NCBI GenBank assembly: GCA_002083515.1
Contig: LWDN01000035.1
Span: 4,778-68,777 of the forward strand
DNA from: Proteobacteria bacterium HN_bin10
Lineage (GTDB): Bacteria > Pseudomonadota > Alphaproteobacteria > Caulobacterales > Aquidulcibacteraceae
Reading direction: 5' to 3'
Length of the DNA stretch: 64,000 nt
The notes beneath the pieces are model-generated. The model was not told the DNA's origin. It did not search any database and was given only the letters and a program-made list of their open reading frames with translations. A program made the position numbers and the translations under genes. Of the stretch, positions 49,655 through 57,810 are shown in pieces; positions within the stretch are counted from its first letter, which is position 1, and the number at the start of each line of letters is the position of its first letter.

Positions 49655-50416
49655 ATGCATCCGGAATTGCCCACTCTGTCCGCCGGTGATTGGCTGAATC
49701 AAGCGCTGTTCGGGTATTATCCGTACATTTGTCTTGCCGTGCTCGTGGTGGGATCGATCCTGCGCTTCGATCGCGAGCAATACACGTGGCGCTCGGGTTC
49801 CAGCCAATTATTGCGGCGCAGGCAATTGGTGCTCGGCTCGGTGTTGTTTCACGCCGGCATCTTGTTTCTCTTGCTTGGGCACACTGTCGGGCTGCTCACG
49901 CCGCACGCGATCTACTCGCAATTCATCAGCGCGGAAACCAAGCAGATGCTGGCGATCGTCGCCGGCAGCGTGGCCGGCGTTGTCTGCCTTGCCGGGCTGA
50001 CGATACTCATGCATCGGCGCTTTTTCGACGCTCGCGTCCGCCGCACCAGTACGTTCGGCGATAACGCGATCCTGATCATTCTGTTTGTGCAGCTGGTGCT
50101 TGGGCTCGCCACCGTGCCGTTCTCGCTCGGCCACGGCGACGCATCGGTGATGCTGCGGCTTTCCAGCTGGGCGCAGGGCATTCTGACCTTCCAACCCGGC
50201 GCCGCGGACTATGTGCGCGGGCTGGATTGGCCGTACCAGGCGCATCTCCTGCTTGGGCTCACCATCTTCCTGTTGTTCCCGTTCACGCGGCTCGTTCACA
50301 TGCTATCGGCGCCGATTTGGTTTCTCGGCCGGCGGGGATGGCAATTGGTGCGCACGCGCGCGCCGGAGATGCCGCATCGCAGTGTGAGCGTGCCGCCTCA
50401 CACGCCGGTGGAGTGA
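49655..50416 (+). CDS. narI: Respiratory nitrate reductase gamma subunit NarI
   Basis: 253 residues, five transmembrane helices. Haem b ligands are predicted as H66 and H76 in one pair of helices (LFHAGILFLLLGHTVGLL) and H197 and H215 (YQAHLLLGL...TRLVHML). It oxidises quinol and passes electrons to NarH. The ATG at 49655 has AGGAG 8 bp before; another ATG at 49651 is out of frame. It is separated from narJ by the porin gene. Confidence 0.96.
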   Translation: MHPELPTLSAGDWLNQALFGYYPYICLAVLVVGSILRFDREQYTWRSGSSQLLRRRQLVLGSVLFHAGILFLLLGHTVGLLTPHAIYSQFISAETKQMLAIVAGSVAGVVCLAGLTILMHRRFFDARVRRTSTFGDNAILIILFVQLVLGLATVPFSLGHGDASVMLRLSSWAQGILTFQPGAADYVRGLDWPYQAHLLLGLTIFLLFPFTRLVHMLSAPIWFLGRRGWQLVRTRAPEMPHRSVSVPPHTPVE

Positions 50417-50422
50417 GCGTCC

Positions 50423-51004
50423 ATGACGACGATCATCGATACGCTGGCTGCGCGCCACGCCAAGCGGCATCCGATCCTCGAAGAGGCGGCGGGGTGCGGC
50501 GGCTCGTGTTCGACGCCGCCGGCGGCCGCTGCGCGGCTTTCGCTCGATGCGCCGCCCGTCATGGTCGACGGGGTGTTGATCGCTGAGGCGGACATCGCGC
50601 GAGAGGTGCAGCATCACGATGGCGCCACCATCGAGGAGGCTCGTGCGGCGGCGGCGCGCGCGCTCGTTATTCGCCAACTCTTGCTTGAACGCGCAGCGTC
50701 GCTCGGCCTTAAGCCTGCGCCAGAGACTGACGCGCTGGGTCGCTGGGAGAGCGATGAAGAGGCGCTGATCCGGCAGGTCCTGGAGGCCGAAGCCTCTCCA
50801 GTGGCGCCGACCGAGGCGGAATGCCGGCGCGTCTATGAGAACCATCGCGATGCGTTGCCGGACACATATGAGCGAGCCGCGCCTATCATCCGCGATCGCT
50901 TGATGGCGCGCGCGTGGATGGCGGCGTCGGCAAAATATGTGGCTGACCTTGTGCGCGGCGCGCGGATCGAAGGGCTGAATGTGTTGGAAGGAGGCGGACC
51001 ATGA
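50423..51004 (+). CDS. PpiC/SurA-like protein lacking its parvulin domain
   Basis: 193 residues. The N-terminal SurA-like helical domain (ADIAREVQHHDGATIEEARAAAARALVIRQLLLERA) and the C-terminal helix (YERAAPIIRDRLMARAWMAASAKYVADLVRGARIEG) are those of the nar-operon peptidyl-prolyl isomerase. Between CRRVYENHRDALP and YERAAPI the roughly 90-residue parvulin catalytic domain is missing without a frameshift. An HPILEEAAGCGGSCS motif with clustered Cys near the start could bind metal. It may survive as a non-catalytic chaperone for the membrane nitrate reductase. Confidence 0.72.
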   Translation: MTTIIDTLAARHAKRHPILEEAAGCGGSCSTPPAAAARLSLDAPPVMVDGVLIAEADIAREVQHHDGATIEEARAAAARALVIRQLLLERAASLGLKPAPETDALGRWESDEEALIRQVLEAEASPVAPTEAECRRVYENHRDALPDTYERAAPIIRDRLMARAWMAASAKYVADLVRGARIEGLNVLEGGGP

Positions 51005-51570
51005 ACGTGGAAGAGCATGTCGCCCAACCTCTGCCTTGTAATCCGGGCCCAATCGAGTCTTCGCCGCCGGCCCTGCTCAAGGAGCCGCTCGAGTTTCTTT
51101 TCGCCGAGCATTATCGACACCGGCACATGTGCAAGGTCCTGGAGTACCTGGCAATCGCGTCAAGTTTCGACGCGGGGCTAATCGCCAGCACGGACGATTT
51201 CATCCGCTACGATCTCGCTTTGCACGTTATTGACGAAGAGGAGGATCTTTTCCCGTTGTTGCGGCGGCGGTGCTCCGAAGAGGACGATATCGAAGATGTG
51301 CTGGGGCGGCTTTCCGCGGATCACGCTCTGGATCAGGAGTTGGCCAGGGTGGTGCGGACGTTGTTCGCGCAGTCCTTGGAGGGGCGCGTCGCCCCGTCGG
51401 CGCTGACGGGCGGGCCAAAAGCTCTGCTGCAATTGGCCCAGCAAGAGAAGAGCCACATGGCGCTCGAAAATGCAGTCGTCATGCCGCTGGCGCGGAGGCG
51501 TTTGACTCCCGACGATCTGGAGGCGCTCAGCCTCCGCCTCGCCGCACGACGCGGCGTAGCCCTGGCCTGA
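51001..51570 (+). CDS. Hemerythrin-domain (HHE) protein
   Basis: 189 residues, four-helix bundle. Iron-ligand candidates are FAEHYRHRHMC (helix 1), LHVIDEEEDLFPLL (helix 2), SADHALDQEL (helix 3) and EKSHMALENAVVMPLA (helix 4). Hemerythrin-like proteins bind O2, NO or di-iron and are common in denitrification clusters for NO handling or iron-sulphur repair. It overlaps the PpiC-like gene by ATGA and ends 7 bp before the carbonic anhydrase gene. Confidence 0.88.
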   Translation: MNVEEHVAQPLPCNPGPIESSPPALLKEPLEFLFAEHYRHRHMCKVLEYLAIASSFDAGLIASTDDFIRYDLALHVIDEEEDLFPLLRRRCSEEDDIEDVLGRLSADHALDQELARVVRTLFAQSLEGRVAPSALTGGPKALLQLAQQEKSHMALENAVVMPLARRRLTPDDLEALSLRLAARRGVALA

Positions 51571-51577
51571 GGCGGCG

Positions 51578-52237
51578 GTGATCGGCGATTTGCTCAAGCG
51601 CAATGCTCATTGGGCGGCCACGAAGGCGCGCGTCGATCCGGAATATTTCCGCCGCTTATCCGAACAGCAGACGCCGGAGTATCTTTGGATCGGTTGCTCC
51701 GATGCTCGGGTTCCCGCGAACGAGGTCGTGAGCCTCGACCCTGGCGAGTTGTTCGTTCATCGCAACGTCGCCAACCTGGCGCCGCCGCAGGATGCGAACT
51801 TCCTGTCCGTTTTGCAGTTCGCCGTCGAGGTGTTGAAGGTCAAGCATGTCATCGTGTGCGGCCATTATGGCTGCGGCGGCGTGCGTGCGGCGCTGTCGAG
51901 CAAGCGTCTCGGACTGATCGATCACTGGCTTTCGCCTATCCGCTGTCTGTATGAAGAAGACGCCGAACACTTTGACCGGATCGTGGACTTCGATGCGCGC
52001 GTCAACGCGGTCTGCGAACAGAACGTGCTGGCGCAAGTGCGCGCGGTCGCTAACAATCCTTTTGTGCAGGATGCTTGGGCGCGCGGACAGCAGCTATCGG
52101 TGCATGGGTGGATATATTCTATAAAGGATGGACTCATCCGCGACATGGAGACCAGTGTTGCGAGCCGGAAGGAGGCGGCGCGCCTGCGGGCGCTCACCGG
52201 CGCGCGCAGCAACGGGCCGCGAGGCGGCAATGCGTGA
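51578..52237 (+). CDS. Beta-class carbonic anhydrase
   Basis: 219 residues from GTG. Zinc ligands C40, H96 and C99 with the D42-R44 dyad (GCSDARVP; VCGHYGCGG), and LFVHRNVANL. It hydrates CO2 to bicarbonate. In an anaerobic operon it may supply bicarbonate for carboxylations or buffer pH when proton-consuming nitrate reduction is active. Its stop overlaps the mobA start by 8 bp. Confidence 0.94.
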   Translation: MIGDLLKRNAHWAATKARVDPEYFRRLSEQQTPEYLWIGCSDARVPANEVVSLDPGELFVHRNVANLAPPQDANFLSVLQFAVEVLKVKHVIVCGHYGCGGVRAALSSKRLGLIDHWLSPIRCLYEEDAEHFDRIVDFDARVNAVCEQNVLAQVRAVANNPFVQDAWARGQQLSVHGWIYSIKDGLIRDMETSVASRKEAARLRALTGARSNGPRGGNA

Positions 52238-52901
52238 GTTCATAGAGGTCGCTTCTTCGCCGTGTGGCGCAACCGAGATCGACTTGGGCTTTGAAGCAAG
52301 TCCGGTATCATGTGTGCTCGTGCTCGCGGGAGGAGCGGGAGTTCGGATCGGCGGCGCCAAGCCGGAGCGCGCGCTCGGCGGACATCGCCTCATCGATCAC
52401 ACTATCCAAATCGCCCGACGCGGCGGCCGCCGCGTCGCAGTCGGGCTCCGCGCGGCGGAACAGGTCGAGGTCGACGGCGTGCGCGTTGTGCTGGACCGGC
52501 CGGACATCGAAGGACCGTTGGCGGGCCTCGCCGCTGGACTTGAGTGGGCCAAGGAGGTCGGCGCGGACTTTTTGTTCACGCTGCCCTGCGATGCGCCGTT
52601 CTTGCCGCACGATCTTGCTGAAAGACTCCAGATGCGACAGAGGGCGAGCGGCGCCGCCGTGGTCCTGCCCGCAAGCCACGGAAGATTGCACCCGTCGTGC
52701 GGCGTTTGGCGCACGAATGTGATCTGCGCGTTGCGGGACTTTCTGTCGAGCAGACGGCGATCATTGATCGGTTTCGCCGAGCACGCCGGCTACGCGGTCG
52801 AGGATTGGGGCGCGCCTGCGCGCGACCCATTCTTCAACGTCAACACACCGGAAGACTTAGCCCAGGCTGAAGCATGGTTCGCTCAGCCGCACTTCGAGTA
52901 G
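52230..52901 (+). CDS. mobA: Molybdenum cofactor guanylyltransferase MobA
   Basis: 223 residues. The GTP-binding signature LAGGAGVRIGGAKPERALGG (variant of LAGGxSxRMGxDKA) and LPCDAPFLP carry the metal and pterin-contacting residues. It adds GMP to molybdopterin to form the MGD cofactor required by NarG. The ATG at 52230 overlaps the carbonic anhydrase gene. The first 30 residues before the motif are longer than in most MobA proteins. Confidence 0.9.
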   Translation: MREFIEVASSPCGATEIDLGFEASPVSCVLVLAGGAGVRIGGAKPERALGGHRLIDHTIQIARRGGRRVAVGLRAAEQVEVDGVRVVLDRPDIEGPLAGLAAGLEWAKEVGADFLFTLPCDAPFLPHDLAERLQMRQRASGAAVVLPASHGRLHPSCGVWRTNVICALRDFLSSRRRSLIGFAEHAGYAVEDWGAPARDPFFNVNTPEDLAQAEAWFAQPHFE

Positions 52902-55090
52902 CCGCACTCGAAGCAAGTGTCGCAGCCTTCCTTGCGAACGAGCCCAGCCGCGCCGCACTTGGGGCACCCTCGGCGCGGGCTCGGGGCGCCAGCTTCAGCC
53001 GTGAACTCCGACTGGATCGCGTTCGCATCCAGGTGCTGCTGCACGATATCGCCGATGGCGGCGAGGACGCTCGGGACGTAGCGCCCGCCCATCCAGGCCC
53101 CGCCGCGCGGATCGAACACGGCTTTCAGCTCCTCGGCGACGAAGCGCACGTCGCCGCCGCGCCGAAATACTGCAGACATCATGCGCGTCAGCGCCAGGCT
53201 CCAAGCGTAGTGCTCCATATTCTTGGAATTGAGGAAGATCTCAAAGGGGCGGACGCCATCGCCTTCCTCGACATCGTTGATGGTGACGTAGAGCGCATGC
53301 TCGGTATCCGGCCATTTGATCTTGTAGGTGGCGCCGCCCAGTTTCGCGGGCCGTTTGGGAAGCGTGCTTTCCGATGGGCGTGGAGCGGGCGCCGGCGCGG
53401 GCGCCGAAAGCACCGAGCCCGTGATGGCGTTTGGCCGATATGTCGTGCAGCCTTTGCAACCAAGCTCGTAAGCTTGCACGTAAATGTCGGCAAAAGTCTC
53501 GAACGGAATATCCGCCGGACAATTGACAGTTTTTGAAATGGCGCTGTCGATGAAAAGCTGCGCCGCCGCTTGCATGCGGAGGTGATCGGCTGGCGTGAGC
53601 GTCTGTGCGCTGACGAAGGCGTGCGTGGGCGGCGCGATCTCGCCGTGCAGCCGCCGCCACTGCGCCATGGCGTAGTCTTCGACGGCTTCTTCGCGCGTGC
53701 TTCCATCGGCTTGGCGCACCTTGCGCGTGTAGCCGAAGGCGAACACCGGCTCGACGCCGGAAGAGACGTTGCCGGCGATCAGCGACGTCGTGCCGGTGGG
53801 CGCGATGGTCGTGAGGCACGCATTGCGCAAGCCATGCTCAGCGATGAGCGCGCGCGTCTCGCCGTCGAGCGACCGGAGATTGGGGCGATCGAGCATCGAC
53901 CGGTCCCAGAGCGGGAAAGCGCCTTTCTCCTCGGCGAGTCGCGCCGAGGCCCGGTATGCGGCGCGCTTGATCGCGCCGAGCCATCTTTCGGTGAGGGCGA
54001 CGGCTTCGTCCGCTCCATATCGCGCGCCGCAAAGGATCAACGCGTCGGCCAAGCCGGTCACGCCGAGCCCGATGCGGCGCTTGGCCTTCGCCTCGACTTC
54101 CTGTTGGGGCAGGGGATAGTTGGAAATGTCGATGACGTTGTCGAGCATGCGCACGGCTGTGGCGGTCAGTGCTTCGAGCGCGTGCTCATTCATGGACGCG
54201 TGAGCCTCGAAGGGGCGTTCGACTAGGCGGGCCAGGTTGATCGCCCCTAAGAGACAGGCGCCATAGGGTGGAAGCGGTTGTTCGCCGCATGGGTTGGTGG
54301 CGGCGACGGTCTCGATGCCGGCGAGGTTGTTGAGCGCATTGACGCGATCGATGAAGATGACGCCTGGCTCGGCGCCGTCATACGTCGCGCGCATGAGCCG
54401 GGCCCAGAGATCGCGGGCAGGTACGGTGCGGTAAACCACATCGCCGAAACACAACGGCCAGTCCGCGCCGGAGGTGAGCGCCGACATGAAGGCGTTGGTT
54501 ACAAGAACCGAGAGGTTGAAGTTGCGGAACCGCGAGGCGTCGCGTTTCGCATCGATGAAGCTCTCGATGTCCGGGTGATCGATCCTTAGGCAGCCCATCA
54601 TGGCGCCGCGGCGCGAGCCCGCGCTCATGACTGTGCGGCACATGGCGTCCCAGACATCCATAAACGAGAGCGGACCTGACGCTTCAGCGCCCACGCCGCG
54701 CACGGGTGCGCCTTTCGGGCGGATGGTGGAGAAATCCATGCCGACGCCTCCGCCCTGCTGCATGGTCATGGCCGCTTCGCGCACGTGGGCAAAAATGCCC
54801 TCGAGCGTGTCGGGTATCGTCCCCATGACGAAGCAGTTGAAGAGCGTGACCTGGCGGCCGGTGCCGGCGCCCGCCAGAATCCGGCCGGCTGGCAGGAACT
54901 TGAAGTCGCTCAGCGCGTCCAGAAACTGGGCGCGCATGTTCAGTCGGTCCTGCGGGCGCTCGGCTTCGGCCAGTGCGGCCGCGACCCGCGCCCAGGTGGC
55001 TGCGACATCCGGCTCGGGCTCGCCTTGAGGCGGCGCAAAGCGATACTTGGCTGACCAGATTTCCGAGGCGATGGCGGCGTCGAAGGCCAT
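52883..55090 (-). CDS. nrdJ: Adenosylcobalamin-dependent (class II) ribonucleotide reductase
   Basis: 735 residues. The first active-site Cys is in LFNCFVMGTIPDTLEGIF, the finger-loop NPCGEQPLPPYGACLLGAINL holds the radical-forming Cys, and APTGTTSLIAGNVSSGVEP binds substrate. The C-terminus carries the redox Cys tail (CPKCGAAGLVRKEGCDTCFECGYSKCG). It makes deoxyribonucleotides without oxygen, using vitamin B12. Its presence inside the nitrate island fits anaerobic growth. The ATG at 55090 starts the conserved region. It faces mobA tail to tail and moaD head to head. Confidence 0.95.
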   Translation of the reverse strand: MAFDAAIASEIWSAKYRFAPPQGEPEPDVAATWARVAAALAEAERPQDRLNMRAQFLDALSDFKFLPAGRILAGAGTGRQVTLFNCFVMGTIPDTLEGIFAHVREAAMTMQQGGGVGMDFSTIRPKGAPVRGVGAEASGPLSFMDVWDAMCRTVMSAGSRRGAMMGCLRIDHPDIESFIDAKRDASRFRNFNLSVLVTNAFMSALTSGADWPLCFGDVVYRTVPARDLWARLMRATYDGAEPGVIFIDRVNALNNLAGIETVAATNPCGEQPLPPYGACLLGAINLARLVERPFEAHASMNEHALEALTATAVRMLDNVIDISNYPLPQQEVEAKAKRRIGLGVTGLADALILCGARYGADEAVALTERWLGAIKRAAYRASARLAEEKGAFPLWDRSMLDRPNLRSLDGETRALIAEHGLRNACLTTIAPTGTTSLIAGNVSSGVEPVFAFGYTRKVRQADGSTREEAVEDYAMAQWRRLHGEIAPPTHAFVSAQTLTPADHLRMQAAAQLFIDSAISKTVNCPADIPFETFADIYVQAYELGCKGCTTYRPNAITGSVLSAPAPAPAPRPSESTLPKRPAKLGGATYKIKWPDTEHALYVTINDVEEGDGVRPFEIFLNSKNMEHYAWSLALTRMMSAVFRRGGDVRFVAEELKAVFDPRGGAWMGGRYVPSVLAAIGDIVQQHLDANAIQSEFTAEAGAPSPRRGCPKCGAAGLVRKEGCDTCFECGYSKCG

Positions 55091-55215
55091 GGGCGTTGTC
55101 CCTGTATGCGGCGCGCCCGAACGACGGCCAGCTTCGACACGACAATCAGAACCGCTTCGCGCGAATTCCAAATGACCGGAGCCGCTGGCGCGCTTGGGCG
55201 TGCTCAATAGGCCGC

Positions 55216-55257
55216 TTCAAATCCATCAAGCGGGTTTGGCGCCGGTCGCAGTAGATT
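55216..55257 (+). promoter_or_regulatory. FNR-type site and promoter for the moaD operon
   Basis: TTCAA-ATCC-ATCAA (55216-55229), two mismatches in the left half. A -10-like TAGATT (55252-55257) is spaced so the site is centred at about -41.5. This would drive the moaD-tauE-moaE-moaB-moaC-moeA operon. The same site could serve nrdJ in the other direction, but no matching -10 was seen. Confidence 0.5.
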
Positions 55258-55291
55258 TGCGCGCAGTCAGGACTCAGGAGCCGACACCAAA

Positions 55292-55546
55292 ATGGCGCGT
55301 GTGCTTTTCTTCGGCCGGTTGCGCGACGCAGCTGGGTGCAGCGAGCGCGACGTCGAGCTTGAGCATGCCATCGCCCTATCCGCGTTTCGCCGGCTGGCCG
55401 CGTCCGGCGATCGCGAGTTCGAGGCGGCGCTTTCGGCGCCGTCGGTGCGGGTCGCCATCAACGCCGAAATGACCTCGCTTGGGGCCGCATGCAGCGTGTC
55501 ACCCACGGACGAGGTTGCGTTCATGCCGCCGTTTTCGGGAGGTTGA
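55292..55546 (+). CDS. moaD: Molybdopterin synthase sulphur-carrier subunit MoaD
   Basis: 84 residues, ubiquitin-like fold: VLFFGRLRDAAGCSERDVEL, VRVAINAEM, and DEVAFMPPFSGG. The C-terminal Gly-Gly is adenylated and thiolated to donate sulphur to the pterin. An AGGAG site precedes the ATG by 11 bp. It is the first gene of the second Moco operon and its enzyme partner MoaE is two genes downstream. Confidence 0.92.
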   Translation: MARVLFFGRLRDAAGCSERDVELEHAIALSAFRRLAASGDREFEAALSAPSVRVAINAEMTSLGAACSVSPTDEVAFMPPFSGG

Positions 55547-55552
55547 GCGGTC

Positions 55553-56296
55553 ATGCCGTTGGACCCAGCCATTATTGCGATGCTGGCGCTCGCGGTGTTC
55601 GCGGCGGCGGCGATCTATTCGTCCGTCGGGCACGGAGGCGCGTCAGCTTACATCGCGCTTATGGCGCTTGCCGGCTTGGCGCCGGAGGAGATCAGGCCCG
55701 CGGCGTTGATTCTGAATGTGGTGGTCGCGGGCCTTGGCGCATTTCGCTTCGTCAGCGCCGGGCGCTTTGACGCCAGTGTGTTCTGGCCGTTTGCGATAAC
55801 CGCGATCCCCGCCGCCTATGTCACCGGCGGCATGGATGTGCCGGCGGCGATCTATCGGCCATTGCTCGCCGCGGCCCTTGCCGCGGCCGCGCTCCGCTAT
55901 CTTGTCTGGCCGCAGATAGATGCGGCGAAGCCCGCGCGCGCGCCATCTTTGGCGATTGCGTTGCCGAGCGGCGCGGCGCTTGGCGCGCTGGCGGGACTGA
56001 CGGGGATAGGCGGCGGCGTCTATCTCTCGCCGCTGCTGGTGTTTGCCGGATGGGCCGATGCGCAGAAAGCGACCGGCATCGCCGCGTGCTTCATCGTCGT
56101 GAACTCGTTGGCAGGGCTAACGGGGCGGCTGTCGTCATTGTCCGCCGTGCCGGACTTCCTGCCATGGTTGGCTCTGGCCGCTGTCGGCGGCGCGGTGATC
56201 GGCACGACCTTGAGCTTGAAGCGGCTGAGCAAGAAGGGGGTCTTGCGTGTGATGGGCGCGGTGCTTGGACTGGCCGCCGCGGCGTTGGTGACATGA
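55553..56296 (+). CDS. TauE/SafE-family membrane transporter
   Basis: 247 residues, about eight transmembrane helices in two repeats. The two conserved repeats are IYSSVGHGGASAYIALMAL and GLTGIGGGVYLSPLLVF, the glycine-rich motifs of TauE/SafE exporters. Members move sulphur-containing organic anions such as sulphite. It is embedded between moaD and moaE (overlap ATGA with moaE), so it may handle an oxyanion such as molybdate, tungstate or a sulphur species. That substrate assignment is speculation. Confidence 0.88.
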   Translation: MPLDPAIIAMLALAVFAAAAIYSSVGHGGASAYIALMALAGLAPEEIRPAALILNVVVAGLGAFRFVSAGRFDASVFWPFAITAIPAAYVTGGMDVPAAIYRPLLAAALAAAALRYLVWPQIDAAKPARAPSLAIALPSGAALGALAGLTGIGGGVYLSPLLVFAGWADAQKATGIAACFIVVNSLAGLTGRLSSLSAVPDFLPWLALAAVGGAVIGTTLSLKRLSKKGVLRVMGAVLGLAAAALVT

Positions 56297-56760
56297 TGCG
56301 CGTGGAACTCTCAGCCGGCGCGTTTTCACCCGAAGCGGAGATGGCGGCGTTCTCACTGAGCAACATGATCGGCGCCGTCGCGAGCTTCGTCGGTTATTGC
56401 CGCGATGAGGGCGGCGTCGTGCGGCAGCTGGAACTTGAGCATTATCCCGGCTTCAGCGAAGCACGCGTGAAGGAACTGGTTCGGGCCGTCGCCGAGAAGC
56501 ATTCGCTCATCGACGTGCTTGTGGTTCATCGCGTCGGCGCGATCCCGGCTGGCGATCCGATCGTCCTGGTGGCCGCGTCCAGCGCCCACCGGGCGCCGGC
56601 ATTGGCGGCGGTGGCCGAGTTGATGGACGATCTGAAGACGGAAGCGCCGATCTGGAAGAAAGAAGTCGGCGCGCGTGGTGAATCCTGGATCGAGCCGACG
56701 CGGCAAGACTACCTTGCCGCAGCCGGTCGGCGCCAGGCGCATGGGAAGCAAGCATCATGA
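56293..56760 (+). CDS. moaE: Molybdopterin synthase catalytic subunit MoaE
   Basis: 155 residues. The strand GAVASFVGYCRDE, LELEHYPGFSEARVKEL, DVLVVHRVGAIPAGDPIVLVAASSAHR, and the catalytic Lys pair in PIWKKEV are intact. It forms the dithiolene with MoaD. The ATG at 56293 is followed by a second ATG at 56296. Stop/start overlaps link it to the TauE gene and moaB. Confidence 0.95.
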   Translation: MMRVELSAGAFSPEAEMAAFSLSNMIGAVASFVGYCRDEGGVVRQLELEHYPGFSEARVKELVRAVAEKHSLIDVLVVHRVGAIPAGDPIVLVAASSAHRAPALAAVAELMDDLKTEAPIWKKEVGARGESWIEPTRQDYLAAAGRRQAHGKQAS

Positions 56761-57335
56761 TTCCCGAAGCTGTTTCGCTCGCACCCGGTGGAGAGCTGCG
56801 CGAGGACTTGCCCTTCAAGCCGGTGCGCATTGCCGTCATCACGGTCTCCGATACGCGCACGATCGAGACCGACACCTCGGGCGCGCTGCTGGCAAAGCGC
56901 CTTCAGGCCGATGGCCACATCCTCGCGGATCGGCTGTTGGTCAAGGACGACGTTCGCGAGATCAGAGCCGCCGTGACGCGATTGGTTGAAAGCGGCGCCG
57001 TCGACGTGATCCTCACCACCGGCGGCACCGGTCTCACCGGCCGCGATGTCACCCCCGAAGCCATCGAGCCGCTGCTGGATAAGCGCATTGAGGGTTTCTC
57101 GACGATCTTTCATTTGGTGAGCTACGAGATGGTGGGGCTCTCGACGTTGCAATCGCGCGCTCTGGCCGGGCTCATCCAGGGCGTGATCGTATTCTGCATG
57201 CCGGGCTCGAACGGCGCCTGCAAAGACGGTTGGGACAAGATCATCCGCTGGCAACTCGATAGCCGCCACATGCCCTGCAACATGGTCGAGCTGATGCCGC
57301 GCTTCAATGAGCACATGGTCCATGACTGCGCCTGA
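56757..57335 (+). CDS. moaB: Molybdenum cofactor biosynthesis protein MoaB
   Basis: 192 residues, MPT-adenylyltransferase fold. [41 protein letters not shown] and [25 protein letters not shown] include the GGTG and PGS motifs for MPT and ATP binding. It activates molybdopterin as AMP-ester before molybdenum insertion by MoeA. No separate mogA is seen, so this gene probably carries that role. Confidence 0.92.
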   Translation: MIPEAVSLAPGGELREDLPFKPVRIAVITVSDTRTIETDTSGALLAKRLQADGHILADRLLVKDDVREIRAAVTRLVESGAVDVILTTGGTGLTGRDVTPEAIEPLLDKRIEGFSTIFHLVSYEMVGLSTLQSRALAGLIQGVIVFCMPGSNGACKDGWDKIIRWQLDSRHMPCNMVELMPRFNEHMVHDCA

Positions 57336-57810
57336 AGATCTGACGCATCTCGATAAGGCGGGCCGCGCGCGCATGGTGGATGTCGGCGACAAGCCGATCA
57401 CCGCGCGAGAGGCCTTGGCGGAAGCGTGCGTGGTCATGGCTTCGGAAACATTGGCGGCGGCTCTCGCGGGTAACGCGAAGAAGGGCGACGTACGATCGGT
57501 TGCTGAGATCGCCGGCGTTATGGCCGGCAAGCGGACGAGCGAGCTCATTCCGCTGTGCCATCCGATTGCTCTGTCCAGCCTGATCGTCGAGGTCGCGCCC
57601 GATGACGGCTTGCCCGGGTTTCGCATCGGCGCGCGCGCCCGCACGACAGGCCAAACCGGCGTCGAGATGGAGGCGCTCACGGCGGCAAGCGTGGCGGCGC
57701 TGGCCATCTACGACATGCTGAAAGCGCTCGACCGCGGCATGCGCATCGAAGGCGTGCGGCTGTTGGAGAAAAGCGGCGGCGCATCGGGCGACTACAGGGC
57801 GGCGCGATGA
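57322..57810 (+). CDS. moaC: Cyclic pyranopterin monophosphate synthase MoaC
   Basis: 162 residues. [31 protein letters not shown] (metal or substrate-binding LCHP) and [28 protein letters not shown] are typical. It acts after MoaA in forming the pterin precursor. The ATG at 57322 gives the family's usual N-terminus and overlaps moaB by 14 bp; the ATG at 57307 is an alternative. Confidence 0.94.
   Translation: MTAPEDLTHLDKAGRARMVDVGDKPITAREALAEACVVMASETLAAALAGNAKKGDVRSVAEIAGVMAGKRTSELIPLCHPIALSSLIVEVAPDDGLPGFRIGARARTTGQTGVEMEALTAASVAALAIYDMLKALDRGMRIEGVRLLEKSGGASGDYRAAR

Noticed and set aside
55091..55291. Cobalamin riboswitch before nrdJ
   Set aside because: No B12-box-like conserved segment was found in the short leader.
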